In this document: positions 12,460 through 22,975 of the stretch, piece after piece
Numbering within the stretch: position 1 is the first letter of the stretch
How the letters are laid out: each line of letters opens with the position of its first letter
Origin: Paraescarpia echinospica
Lineage: Eukaryota > Annelida > Polychaeta > Sabellida > Siboglinidae
DNA length: 64,000 nucleotides
Direction of reading: 5' to 3'
Assembly: GCA_020002185.1 (NCBI GenBank)
Contig: CM034534.1
Span: 36,904,832 to 36,968,831, forward strand
Made by a program: the position numbers and the translations under genes
The notes under the pieces: generated by a model
Told to the model about the DNA's origin: nothing
Seen by the model: only the letters and a program-made list of their open reading frames with translations
Database searches by the model: none

Positions 12460-13100
12460 AGAAATACCTCAACATTATCAGAAGTACCAAAATTTAGTGC
12501 GACTTTTCCAAATAGCCCACTGGATTGTTAGTTACTGTACATATGTAGATGTATTGTGAAAGTAATATACACAAAACACCCGGTGTTTAAAATGGAATAT
12601 CCCAGGGCAAGTTTCACTCCCAAAATGCATTACCTGCTGCACATAACTGGCCAGATGAGACTATTTGGGCCTGGCAGACACCATTGGTGCCTCAGGTTTG
12701 AATCGAAGCATGTCTTCTTCAAGGGTATGACATGCAAATCCTACAGAAACTGAAAACCATCAGCAAGAAACACGAAGTGTGGCTTTGTTATAAGCAACTT
12801 GGTGTTAATGGCATGCGTTCATCAAATGTTGTCTACAATGGTGATAGTATAGAGAAAGGAGGTAAATTTTATGTCAGGTCAGACTATCCTGAGTTAGTAA
12901 CGAGCATGGAACTCGTATGTCCAGATGCTACTCGTGGTCTTCATTACAAGAAATGATGCGTTATCTTGCTCAGATACGAACATGGGCAATCCGTGTTTGG
13001 CAGGCTTGAAATAAGTATTGTAGGAAATGAAGATAAAACTTCGTCTGTGAACTGCTTGAAACGGAGAACTGTGAACCACACATTTGTTCATATATTTTAA
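12460..13100 (+). pseudogene. Transposase-like protein C-terminal block (copy A)
   Basis: Frames at 12556-12956 encode ASFTPKMHYLLHITGQ, then HHWCLRFESKHVFFKGM and TISKKHEVWLCYKQ. The K/P-x-HYLLH and RFExKHxFFK blocks match the C-terminal half of the family whose N-terminal half lies at 9297-10781. A frame change occurs near 12750. A diverged copy is at 30380-30990, and its near twin, inverted, is at 35977-35400. Confidence 0.65.
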
Positions 13101-13289
13101 AGTTAACAGGTCAAACAGGTGTCACAGCATTCAGTGATCTAACATGTCCATGGCCAAGAAGTGCGCATTCCTATTACAATAAGTTGGCTGGTATTAACAG
13201 CCACACAGTTAATTTGGGTTGTTATATTGAGACATGTATTGTTTTGAACCTCTATTTCTGGCACTTTACAAAACAAGACTTAATGATAA

Positions 13290-14649
13290 GATTACTAACT
13301 CTAGATGGCAGGTTATCAAGGAAACGTATTGTCTTATCGAGAGTCCAACCCTTTTTATTTACGTGTATCCCGTCCTTGTGAGGAACATTTCAATGTTATT
13401 GTAATCGTAAGATAATATGATTAATGGATCCATCATCGTAAAATAATATGTTCCAATCATTTACAGTCCTTTATGTAAATGAGAACTGTCTTATATATAA
13501 TCTAATCTGTTCCTTTACCTAGTAACAATATTTTCATAACCATTCCATATTTTAAAACACTTCTATCTGATCTCCTCTCAATCTCCTGGTCTCTAGTGTT
13601 CTCAAATCATATTCTATTAAGCGTATTTCATAACTAAGATCTCTCAGTTTTTGTATTGCATTAGTCGATCTCCTCTGTACTTTTTGTAGCATATCTATGT
13701 CTTTCTTGCAATATAACCTCCACGCTTGTATACAATATTCTAAATGAGTCCTACCTATTGTTTTGTACAGCGGTATTATTAGTTCGTTTTCCTTATACGC
13801 TATATTTAGCCTAATTAATACAAGGTTTTGATTTCCCTATGAAGCTGCAATTTCGCACTGCTCTGAAATCTTCATATCAGCACTAATGGTTAGCCCTAAG
13901 TCCATTTCTTTTATAGTAATACTAAAAAATACCCTCCATTGTATATTTTACATCTTCATTGCCATGCCCTGTGTGGACGCATTTACATTAAAAAAAAATT
14001 AACAACATTTGCCACTTTTCAGACCATTTTATCAACCTGTCAAGATCATCTTGTAAAGGCTGTATATCTCCATCACGTTTAATCCTTCTAAACACTTTTG
14101 TATCACCCGCAAATTCCAAAACCTTGCTTGTTATATCATCATCCAAATCGTTGATATATATATATATATATATTCAGAACAATATAGGTTCCAGTACTGA
14201 TCCCTCTGGTAGCCCACTAAAAACTTGTTTAAATTTGAAGCCTCCCCATCAATTACTATCCGTTGTCTTCTGTTAATTAGCCATTTTTCTATCCAGTTAA
14301 TTATACCATTTCCTATGCCACGGGCCTTTAGTTTAAGCAGTAATGGTTGATGTGGCACTTTGTCGAACATTTCCTGAAAACCAAAGTAAATGATAACTAC
14401 TGGTGATCCCTCGTCTACCAACTTAGTGATATCTTCCAAAAAATATTCTATTTCCGCCCCTTTGAACGTAGCCTCTGGTACTGGCAGCGAACTAATATCT
14501 TCCCTGGTAAACACCGAACTAAAATATTCATTCAGGTCTTCTGCCATTAAAAATCCCTCTGATGTTACATTTCCAGCACTATTTTCTAGAGAACCGACCA
14601 TATCCTTTCTGTTTGCTCCGAACATACGCATACATATTCTTGCTGTCAT
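13290..14649 (-). mobile_element. CR1-like LINE, RT and 3' end (decayed, copy A)
   Basis: On the minus strand a 172-codon frame from 14649 begins in the stretch before the RT (ANRKDMVGSLENSAG). It then has the RT core LVDEGSPVVIIYFGFQEMF, DKVPHQPLLLKLKARGIGNG and NWIEKWLINRRQRIVIDG. The PQGS and YIND region near 14150-14210 is disrupted by a frameshift and a TA run. The AGD remnant of the catalytic ADD follows, then thumb sequence in several frames down to about 13300. Frequent stops show it is dead. The upstream endonuclease part is rearranged (see 14690-15010 and 15018-16345). Confidence 0.8.
14155..14172. repeat. TA microsatellite inside the CR1 RT palm motif
   Basis: Alternating TA lies exactly where the minus-strand RT should encode IYIND, just after the PEGSVLEPILF remnant and before NDLDDDI. 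The repeat frame still reads IYIYIY. Confidence 0.8.
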
Positions 14650-14689
14650 GTTTTATATTTATTTATATATGCGCGCAGGCTAGGCAGGA

Positions 14690-15010
14690 TGTCTGAAGTT
14701 TTTTCCTCACATCAAAAATTAGTTGACAATGTGAAGATGTGTGAGTCGTAGTGTTCACAACCAGATACATTTTACCATCAAAGTAAAATGAGAAAGGAGT
14801 AGTAAAAGGCAGTGCATGAGAAATTTCCACAATGGAAGATATAAGGATATGAGGAAATATTTAGCAAAAACAGGGTGGAACAAGACACTGCTAAATAAGA
14901 CAGCAACAGAATGCTGGAATATCATCAAGAGTAAAAGTGAGTGCATTGTCGATAAATTTGTTCCCATCAAAGACAAGGGAACCGTTCAAGAAAGAAACAT
15001 ATTTATTTAT
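14690..15010 (+). mobile_element. Inverted CR1 segment (endonuclease end plus linker)
   Basis: This piece is on the plus strand, opposite to the CR1 parts on both sides. It begins with DNA encoding the end of the endonuclease (KISxLVDNVKM-like, near 14705) and continues into MRNFHNGRYKDMRKYLAK and TATECWNIIKS. It matches 33240-33520 of the other CR1 copy. About 50 bp at 14711-14766 recurs in opposite orientation at 15018-15071. This is the pattern left by twin priming or by a later inversion. Confidence 0.7.
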
Positions 15011-15017
15011 ATAAATT

Positions 15018-16345
15018 TATCTGGTTGTGATCACTACAACTCACACATCTTCACATTGTCAACTAATTCTTGAGGTGAGGAAAAAACTAACACATTCTCA
15101 CCTCTGGTTGATTCTATCACATGTTGAGAAAGGAAATTATCTTGTCCTAAATCTAAAAACGCGTGGTCGTCAATCCACGTACTCTTTCGAAATTTCCATT
15201 GTATATCACCATAGTAAAAATCCCCTATAATAATTCAGTCCCATTTGCTCATTTCCCTTATAGCGTTTTGTACTTATTTCATTATTAAATAATGTTATGC
15301 TTAAGTTTGGACATCGATAAAACCAATTCATATTCTATATCTCCTAAACATTACGTAGCCTGTCAGTCCCAATTCGGCATCTGATATATCGGTGGTGGCT
15401 CATGAATCGGTTATACATATTATGTGAGGGTCAATATCTTCTACCATAATGGTTACTTCATATTTGTTTACTATACTCCTTGCATTTAAACAAATGCATT
15501 GATATGCAGCTTCAGAACAGTTTTCCAGGCTGTTCTTTCCTGATTTATTTGTGCTGTCTTTATCTATGCCTCCATTTTTAGGCTTCTCTGTGAATCCCCC
15601 CTGCGCGTCTAGTTTAAATAAATGCAACCTGTTCCACTGTCAACATATCGCAGCAGGTTCCCTTGACCTTAGATGGAGGCCATCTCTCATGTACATATCT
15701 TCCCACCCAACAAAGTAACCCCAAGTTGTCCCCTTCCTCCCATAACTGGCGAAATTCCCGAGAGAACACTCTGTTTTACCCTTGTCTGTTTTAACTTCCT
15801 GACTAACTGTCTGTATTTCTGGACTATTCCTGTTGTCTCCATCCCTCTCTGCTTTATTTGTCCATACATGTACTAGAATGATCACTCACTTCCCAGGCCC
15901 TATCACTTTTCATAAAGCATTTGTTATTCATTTCACATAATCATACAAACTGCAGGTTTTAGCCATGGTTGCTTGCACAATCTGTGTCGGCAAATAAAAG
16001 AAGTAGACTGTCTTTGTTCATGATTTCGCTGAGCGTAGATCGAATCTGTTCTTAAATGTTTTGTAATTATCCATTAATTTTGTTTTATTTATATCACATC
16101 TCTGTTGTGTTCATAAATAAAGAAAGCTCATGTTGTGTAGGTGTCACACAGCATTATTGTTGTATATATGGTAAGATTGATTCACGTTTAATAATAATTC
16201 TACGTAAGCTAACCATGTATACATAGGCTATTTAGACTGTGATATATTAGTAACAGTATAATCAGTTTTGTATGCACAAGGTATGCACGCAGGCTAAGCA
16301 GGATGTCTGAAGCCTGGGTGTGACATTGCAATGTTGTGTTGTAAC
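15018..16345 (-). mobile_element. CR1-like LINE, 5' region, ORF1 esterase remnant and endonuclease start
   Basis: Reading leftwards from 16345 there is a 5' non-coding segment shared with 32220-32700. An ORF1 remnant at 15885-15640 has QLVRKLKQTRV, SGISPVMGGRGQ and GWEDMYMRDGLHL, the last resembling block V of SGNH esterases known in CR1/L2 ORF1. The endonuclease start at 15627-15400 has CICLNARSIVNKYEVTIM and DPHIICITDS. A deletion in ORF1 joins MGGRG almost directly to the D-L-H block. The rest of the endonuclease runs to about 15018, where orientation flips. Confidence 0.7.
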
Positions 16346-16469
16346 TTTAAAAAAATCTCAGTTTCTTTGAATTGTTAGTGTTAAATAATTAACAATAAAC
16401 TGGGTATACGGAGAGGAGTTGAGAGGGTTTTGCTCGTTGGCAATGGTGCCAAGGTTGATAATGATGATG

Positions 16470-16472
<3 letters not shown>

Positions 16473-16540
<68 letters not shown>
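16473..16540. repeat. TG microsatellite
   Basis: About 34 uninterrupted TG units. Confidence 0.95.
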
Positions 16541-16541
<1 letters not shown>

Positions 16542-16599
16542 CTGTTGTCTTACTAATTAGTGTGTACATATGTGTTATAACAGTAATTATATTTCAATG

Positions 16600-17290
16600 A
16601 AATGAAGTACAGTCTGTGTGAACCTAGATTTTCATAAGTTGCAGTTTTTATGTTCTCGTACAAGCCAACAACTGAATTTCATCAAAATTGGAGTCGGGTC
16701 ATGCAAAGCACTATGCTCAATTTCAGTTGCTGGATTACTCTTAAAAAGATTTTATACAGACGATTTTTCCTTGCAGGAATTTAATATACCTGTAGTGAGC
16801 CATTCGCGTTTGTATGTTCTTACTATGTTTTTTTTTACCACGATAGGCATTCATCAGTATGTGAATTTAGTATTCCAAGGAATGTGTCGTATGAAGTGTT
16901 ACGGTTCGGAACATTGTATGCCTCTTCCCAATTTGCATTTTCTAATGTTATATTTAATTTAGTAATGTCCTTTGTACCCTTCGTACTTTTGGAAATATAT
17001 GTGTATTTAATTTATTTTGTGAGCCAATTTTATAGAAGTTAAATATTGGGAAGTGGTCTGATAGGTCATTATACAGAATGCCAGATTTAGTGGAATATTC
17101 ATGATATCTGGCTATGATATTATCATTGAGTGTTGCAGATTGATGTGTGATCCTACTAATTGTTCTACAAAACATGTTTGCAAATATGGTGTGAACAGTA
17201 TCTTCGTTTGATGATTAGTGTCAGTTGTTAGTAAGTCTATATTGAAATCTGCCATCAGTATGCATTTCTTTCTTTCATTTGAAATTTATC
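16600..17290 (-). mobile_element. LINE endonuclease and linker relic (Jockey/CR1-like)
   Basis: On the minus strand a broken frame has LMADFNIDLLTTDTNHQ (the GDFN motif), then after a shift SRITHQSATLNDNI, SGILYNDLSDHFPIFNF (the SDHxP motif). The post-endonuclease linker follows: ITLENANWEEAYNVPNRN, TSYDTFLGILNSHTD, RKNRLYKIF. The order matches the equivalent part of the long LINE at 45884-48592, but the two are clearly diverged. It lacks RT and ends near the TG repeat. Confidence 0.7.
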
Positions 17291-17299
17291 TTAGTACGT

Positions 17300-18060
17300 C
17301 GTGGATAAGAAAATATCAAAGCTATTCAAGCTCGTAACCGGTTGATTTTTATCCATCTCGTTATAATATTTAACCAACTTTGAAGGCGTGATACAAAGCC
17401 GCTTATACAGTAGATTGTACACGATTACAACGTATAGTCGTAGGAGGTCTATATAACGTGCACGGGTAGCATGAAGACGGAAAACTGTACAGTCTCAGAG
17501 AATCACATCGAAGAAGATAATTATGCCTTTGCCCTATGTTGGACCACTGGTCCAGTGTAAGGCACCCGTGGTCCACTATACGTACCATTTCAACACACGT
17601 GATATATGGAAATGTGTCATAATTTTGAAGTTTCTGCATGTGTATATCAGAGTCCTATTTATGGTTCGGGGCCTTTTGAGTGAGATGGAAGGCCTACCTT
17701 TTTAAACACGGGGGAGGTTACAAAAACTATCCCTTGGCGAAAAATAAGTGTAAGAATGAATTAGTGTCACTAAATTGTCATATTATCTCTTCCTCCACAC
17801 ACAACGCACCGTCTCCAACCCCTTGATCTGGTTTTCTATCAATATCTGATGATCTCTTATAATCAGGAATGTGACAGTGAGAACAAAATAGATTGAGGAC
17901 CAAAACACTACTGTAACCATCTTTTCATTCTGCCGTATTTTCGGAAGGTCATACGTACGCTCTGCTTCCTTGGCAACTGCTGTCAGTGGTTTTAAGTGAA
18001 CAGACATCTGGCCGTGTGATCGAAACATATGGACATATGCAGATTCCTCCTCGGCTGGAA
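17300..18060. other. No confident gene; one hydrophobic frame
   Basis: A minus-strand frame (18028-17783, 81 codons) contains a plausible membrane helix, TVVFWSSIYFVLTVTFLII, flanked by charged residues. No splice context, homologue or second hydrophobic segment supports it as a gene. Confidence 0.3.
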
Positions 18061-18068
18061 AGTTCGAG

Positions 18069-19434
18069 TTGTTCTACTTGGAAACTGATATAGATGTTCC
18101 ATCGAATTCTGCCAGAGATGCCACTATGCAGAATGACAACTCGTTAAATACAACAAACATGTCCCCGAGCGAGCTGCAGTCCAACAAACGAAGCCTGTCC
18201 ACGGGCGAACAACACTCCACTGACCCATGTCAGTCTACAAGCAAGCAACTGTCCAACAACCGAAACCTGACCACGAGCGACCAACAGTCCAATGTTCCGC
18301 GTCTGCCCACACCCAAGCAACAACTCAATGAGCTGAGCTCATCCACATGTACCATGCAGAATGGTTCCAGGCATGTCACGAACAACCCATACCCTTCCAT
18401 GAACAATAAACAGCCTAACAAGCCAAGCGTGTCTGTGATTTAGCAACAACAGTCCAATGACCCAATCCCATCTACAGGCGAGTAACAATCCAATAACCAA
18501 AGCCTGTCTAGCAACAGTCGAGCAACAGTCCAACGATTCATGCCCATCCAAAAGCAGCAGACAGAGTGGTTTCAGGTATGTCGCAACCAACGTAGATGGA
18601 CGTTGTTTCTTCCGAGCCATTGCTATTTGTCAAGATCTCGATATACAACATGAACAAAGAGACAACGATGGCAATTTAAAGGACCTGCGAATGAGAATGC
18701 TAGAAATGTATTCTACTGACCCTCTACGAACCAACACATTGATGAGAGGACGGTGAACGCTGATCTACTTCAGATACTGTGTTACGCGTCTATCGAGGAT
18801 ATAATCGCTTCGATGGCGAATCCCAGTGAGATGGTTAGGGTGATAGAGATCGTTGAGACGGCACGCTGTCTACGACGACCAGTGCCTGTCTGCGTTGGAG
18901 TGAGTGTACTTGAATTTGGGACGGAATTTCAGAAGTCCAAAATCTGAGTGACGATGCTGGTCATCATGACTGAAGCGTTAGTCATTATGATTGAAACAGT
19001 AGTCCCGAGCACAGCTGCCCCAACTGATGATCAACCACAGCTGGGTAGAAAGGTTTTCACTCCTGCAATACTGTCTCCCGACCCACAACCAGCGACTTTT
19101 AGGGCCAGGAGAAGAACCAGCAAGTCGGAAATCACAACGTTCAGTCCATGTAAAAACTGTAATGACAAAAACCAAAACGAACAAAAGGCAGCCTAACCCA
19201 ACAATTGCCAAAAGAAACAAAAAACAACAGATTCAGTTTAGATAGAAAAAAGACAAAAAAACGACAGCTTTTTCCTGCCAGCCAAAGCAACATAAACAAG
19301 AAAAGTGACAACGAGTCTTGGTACTGTGAACTATTTGACGAAGAGAAATGAAATGTGTACAATGTGGGACACGGATACACCAGAGTTGTGCTGAAGGCCT
19401 GTCCCATAACTATCGATGTGACATGTGCCGGTAA
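18069..19434 (+). pseudogene. OTU-type cysteine protease pseudogene with Ser/Gln/Asn-rich N-terminus and PHD-like finger
   Basis: 18069-18540 encodes low-complexity sequence with imperfect repeats around QQSN and STSKQ, interrupted by stops at 18441 and 18484. The OTU start follows: RYVATNVDGRCFFRAIAIC, with catalytic-type D-G-x-C at 18595-18621 (the family is usually DGNCLFR). A shift near 18755 moves the frame to CYASIEDIIASMANPSEMV. The His block HYD sits at 18982-18990, in frame with the Cys block. Near the C-terminus are SWYCELFDEEK and then CVQCGTRIHQSC and YRCDMC (19354-19428), a PHD-like zinc-binding pattern missing one ligand. OTU domains hydrolyse ubiquitin isopeptide bonds; in animal genomes such copies are often transposon-associated. 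Stops and shifts make this copy inactive. Confidence 0.65.
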
Positions 19435-19449
19435 AAGATCGAAATTGGT

Positions 19450-22170
19450 AATTTGCTGATCAATGACCATCAATTACTGACTGGTATCTTTTTGCCATTA
19501 TTAGATTCTCTACTGGCCTTTCGACTATTCGTGACAACATGTTAGTGTTTGTTCTCAGTTCAAAATTAAATTATGTCGAATCTATTCGACGCTTAGTCGT
19601 CACATGTCATTTGTATGCTCACTTGGACGCCATAGTTTTCGTGATTTATGCATCAAGCCACTACCTTTCTATAAGTATGAAGTGTGTGTTAAACTTTGGT
19701 TTCTTTCAAAGCAGCAATAATTGACTGCTGACCTATAATGAACCAGAAGCACCTATATCACACTACATGGTCCAATAGCTGGGCCACTGTAATCCAATAT
19801 ATGTCACATGTTACTTATATTGGACCAATTAAGGAAAACACTTTTTTATATTTTTGAGAAAAATAACAAATACATTGACTCTATTTTCTGCTTGCACAGA
19901 GAGCTCCTAGTAATTCGTGGCCTGACCTTAATAGTCCTCGGTATCACGTACAAGAATGGGGAAAGACGGCTATTGCAGCGCCCCTACAAGTCATCGTAAA
20001 GTGAGCATCGGCACTGTGAATCCACGACAAAGGTTTACCAGTTTTTATAAGTGGAATATTTAATTCCATTTTATAAACCAGGGCGACCAACTTTCGAAAT
20101 ACACAGATGCAGTGGGTATATCGACATTGCCAACGTTTTGAAACGGCAGGAAGAGAATTCGAACGCCGATGCATTCGGGAACATGAACATAAACATGATT
20201 GACACGTAGCTCTGTTCAAGGTTGGCAAAGGAAACCTTCGCCGTCCATTTCCCTTTTTGGTGAATTGCAGATCAGATTCAACGACAGAGCTGTAAACCGT
20301 CGTAGGTAGTCTTACTAAAAACAAATGCTACTATCGACCGCAACAAAATGCACAGAAGTTTGTAAACACAGTGATTCATTTTACTACAGTCTACTTAAAT
20401 ATGAGTTTTCGTACTCAGTTAGTATTTGCTTTGATATATTAGATGCGAAGCAGCGGAGCGGAACGACCGGTCGACAGTAAATGTCAAACGGCAACGAAAC
20501 GTCGTCAACAAAACTTCGTCAAAAGTGATTCATACGTATTTTTTACAATGAGATTTGTACTCCTTTACAGAGTTTGTTTTGGTGGAGCAGGTGTGAACCA
20601 GTGGAGCAGAACGACCAGAAGCACAGGTGCGAGGCGGCGTCAGCGTGAAACAGCCGTATTCATGAACAAAATCTGCAGAAAACGCACGATTTTAAATGTG
20701 ACGTTCACAACTTGTTCACAAATCCGCGTGTCTGTTTGCCAGTAGATTTTCACGATCAATGAAACTGTTTGGTTTATTAATTGACGATAAGATTTGGCAC
20801 ACACCCTTTGATATTGCCTGGTAGCTAAGCTGGAAGAATTTTATTTTCTGCCTACCAACTTGTAGTATATATATAACTGTATGTATTATTGCAAACGGTT
20901 CTGATATATCAGAATTATATCAGAAATGCATATATTTATTTTGCACTAATTATAAAATTATTAATATGACTATGTGAACTACGGTATTATAGTTTTATTT
21001 AATTTATAAATTTGTTTTGTTTTTCCTTATATGTGTAGGCATTTGGGATGTGTACGATATAAATATATTCGTCTGATAATTTATGTAATGTGATTAACAA
21101 AAATATATATATTTAGGGGATACATTAACTAAATTTTTTAAACTTATTGTTTATTCCTTTGCAACCACATTATATACATACCTATATATGTCACAACAAA
21201 ATCAGATTGAAGCGATTGCAGACTATACTGTTTGTTTGAATGTTTGTATGTTTGAATAAAACATATTAAATATTGATTATGTACAGTATACATGTAACTT
21301 ACTGGGTAGTGATATAAGGCTACTGCAGCAACCACTTGAAAGAACTGGTGTTCATGTCGACGAAATTGAGCGTCTAGCAGAATGGGTTCTTTTTTCGGAA
21401 CTATCACGTTGTTTGATAATGTATCGCTATATAGGTGATATTGTTCTTCTACTTCCGCGGCGCACTCGGGATTTTGCTATGTCATATATGCGTGCCGGGG
21501 CACACCGGTTGAGTAGCATTGGTTTAGTGCTTTAAAGGAAATAAAAACAAGGCATTAGCTAAAATCCGTTTTCCATGTGTACACAAAGTTTAACATTGTT
21601 TGTAACATTCGAGAACATAAAAAATATACAGAAAAATACATTTGTAGCATAAATTCGATTTAAAACCCGTCTGTGTAGCAATTCCCGCGGAAAAAAAAAA
21701 TTAATGAGCTAGGCGATCACGTGGTATCGTAACGTCACATACGACTCGCACTCGCAGCAGGACGACCCTTTCTATGCATTCAGAGCATGTTTACAAGGAT
21801 AGTTTTGGGGTCGAAACGAGCGTCAGAATGAGTTATTGTGCAATATTCCGATGTATTACAAACACTAGTCATCATAGAGGAACAAGCAGTTATCTTACGG
21901 TTCCACGTGAATTCAATTTTATTCAAAACAATCAATGCGAATGAGCCTATAAGTCGAATAGGTATCGCCGAGCTTGAGCTCGTTTTCAGAATAATGATAT
22001 CGAATGCAACCAACGGGAGATAATGTACACCAATATACATACATAGCAAACATATGTCGTATCCAGCTACAGAAAGTAACGTGTATATTCTCATAATATC
22101 ACTAGAATATCGATATATGAAGGAGGAGTTGTACAATTTATCATAACAACTTAAATCAGTCAGCGAATTT
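19450..22170. other. No gene seen
   Basis: Candidate frames (20324-19944 minus, 126 codons; 20443-20745 plus, 100 codons; 22136-21780 minus, 118 codons) show no motif, domain or splice support. Around 20440-20640 there is a weak internal repeat (GGAGCGGAACGACCGG and GGAGCAGAACGACCAG). Confidence 0.4.
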
Positions 22171-22175
22171 CTGTC

Positions 22176-22258
22176 AGTCCTGCTAGCTCAGTTGGTAAAG
22201 GCGTTGGTTCGTTGGTATTTATTTTGCAATCGGGCGACGCCGGTTCATTCCCAACACC
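22176..22258 (+). other. tRNA-like sequence (A and B boxes), probably a SINE head or tRNA relic
   Basis: TAGCTCAGTTGG at 22184-22195 is a perfect A box, and GGTTCATTCCC at about 22242-22252 is a near-perfect B box, spaced about as in a tRNA. The presumptive acceptor ends do not pair and the anticodon arm is not clear, so a functional tRNA is unlikely. I saw no second copy in the window. Confidence 0.5.
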
Positions 22259-22639
22259 AAACCATTGATTTTCTTTACACTTTTGTTTTGTTTATGTTTT
22301 CACGAAGTAATATAAACCAAATCATTCTGTATACTATGATGCATTGTTTGAAAATATTGTTGTAGTAATTATTTATTCGCCACAAAAATGAAAATATGGT
22401 AATTATATATAACGATGTTTCTAAATTGTTTTTATCCAGACAGATCACCATTTGTTTTTACTTAATTAATTACAATATATTACCGTACAATATATATACA
22501 CAGTTAATAAATTATGTATCCATTACATTATATTTGTTTGGATAAATAACATTTAGAAACATCGTTTTTTTTGCTTGGTGGACATGGAAATAAATAGCAG
22601 GATGTCATATAATATGAATTCAAGCCATATATGTTTTTA

Positions 22640-22975
22640 TTCCCTTTAATACAACCACACCCCAGCGATATTCGAATAATATATACAATTCAGTATTGAT
22701 TATCAATATTGAATATTGTTTTGATGGGGATGCTGTTGAACATTTTTCGCCGCCGCGCCGCCGGAACTTCAGTTTCTCCGCTGTCGACTCGACTGATGAC
22801 ATCGGAAGACATGCGTACATATGTTATGCTTACAAAAATGGATGATATTGTTATTAATATATCACAGTCTATTTTGCCTGTATATAAATGATTAGCTTAC
22901 TTAGAGTGATCATTAAACATGTACGATGTTAACACACATACAACAATAATGCTGAATGACACCTGCACAACATGA
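22640..22975. repeat. Fragments of the CR1 5' region
   Basis: 22640-22800 is the reverse complement of about 32080-32210, and includes the GTCGACTCGACTGAT block. 22860-22975 matches 32335-32445 in direct orientation, and 16260-16135 inverted. The L2-like element begins immediately afterwards with an AAT-rich tail, as if it had inserted at CAACATGA. Confidence 0.6.

Noticed and set aside
16618..16962. 114-codon plus frame
   Set aside because: It is the antisense shadow of the LINE linker relic on the minus strand.
17783..18028. 81-codon minus frame with a membrane-helix-like segment
   Set aside because: A single hydrophobic stretch occurs often by chance; nothing else supports a gene.
19944..20324. 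126-codon minus frame with many cysteines
   Set aside because: No motif, no splice context, no signal peptide; cysteine spacing is irregular and the composition is ordinary for random AT-rich DNA with CpG patches.
22176..22258. Functional tRNA gene
   Set aside because: A and B boxes are present but the acceptor ends do not pair and no clear anticodon stem exists.
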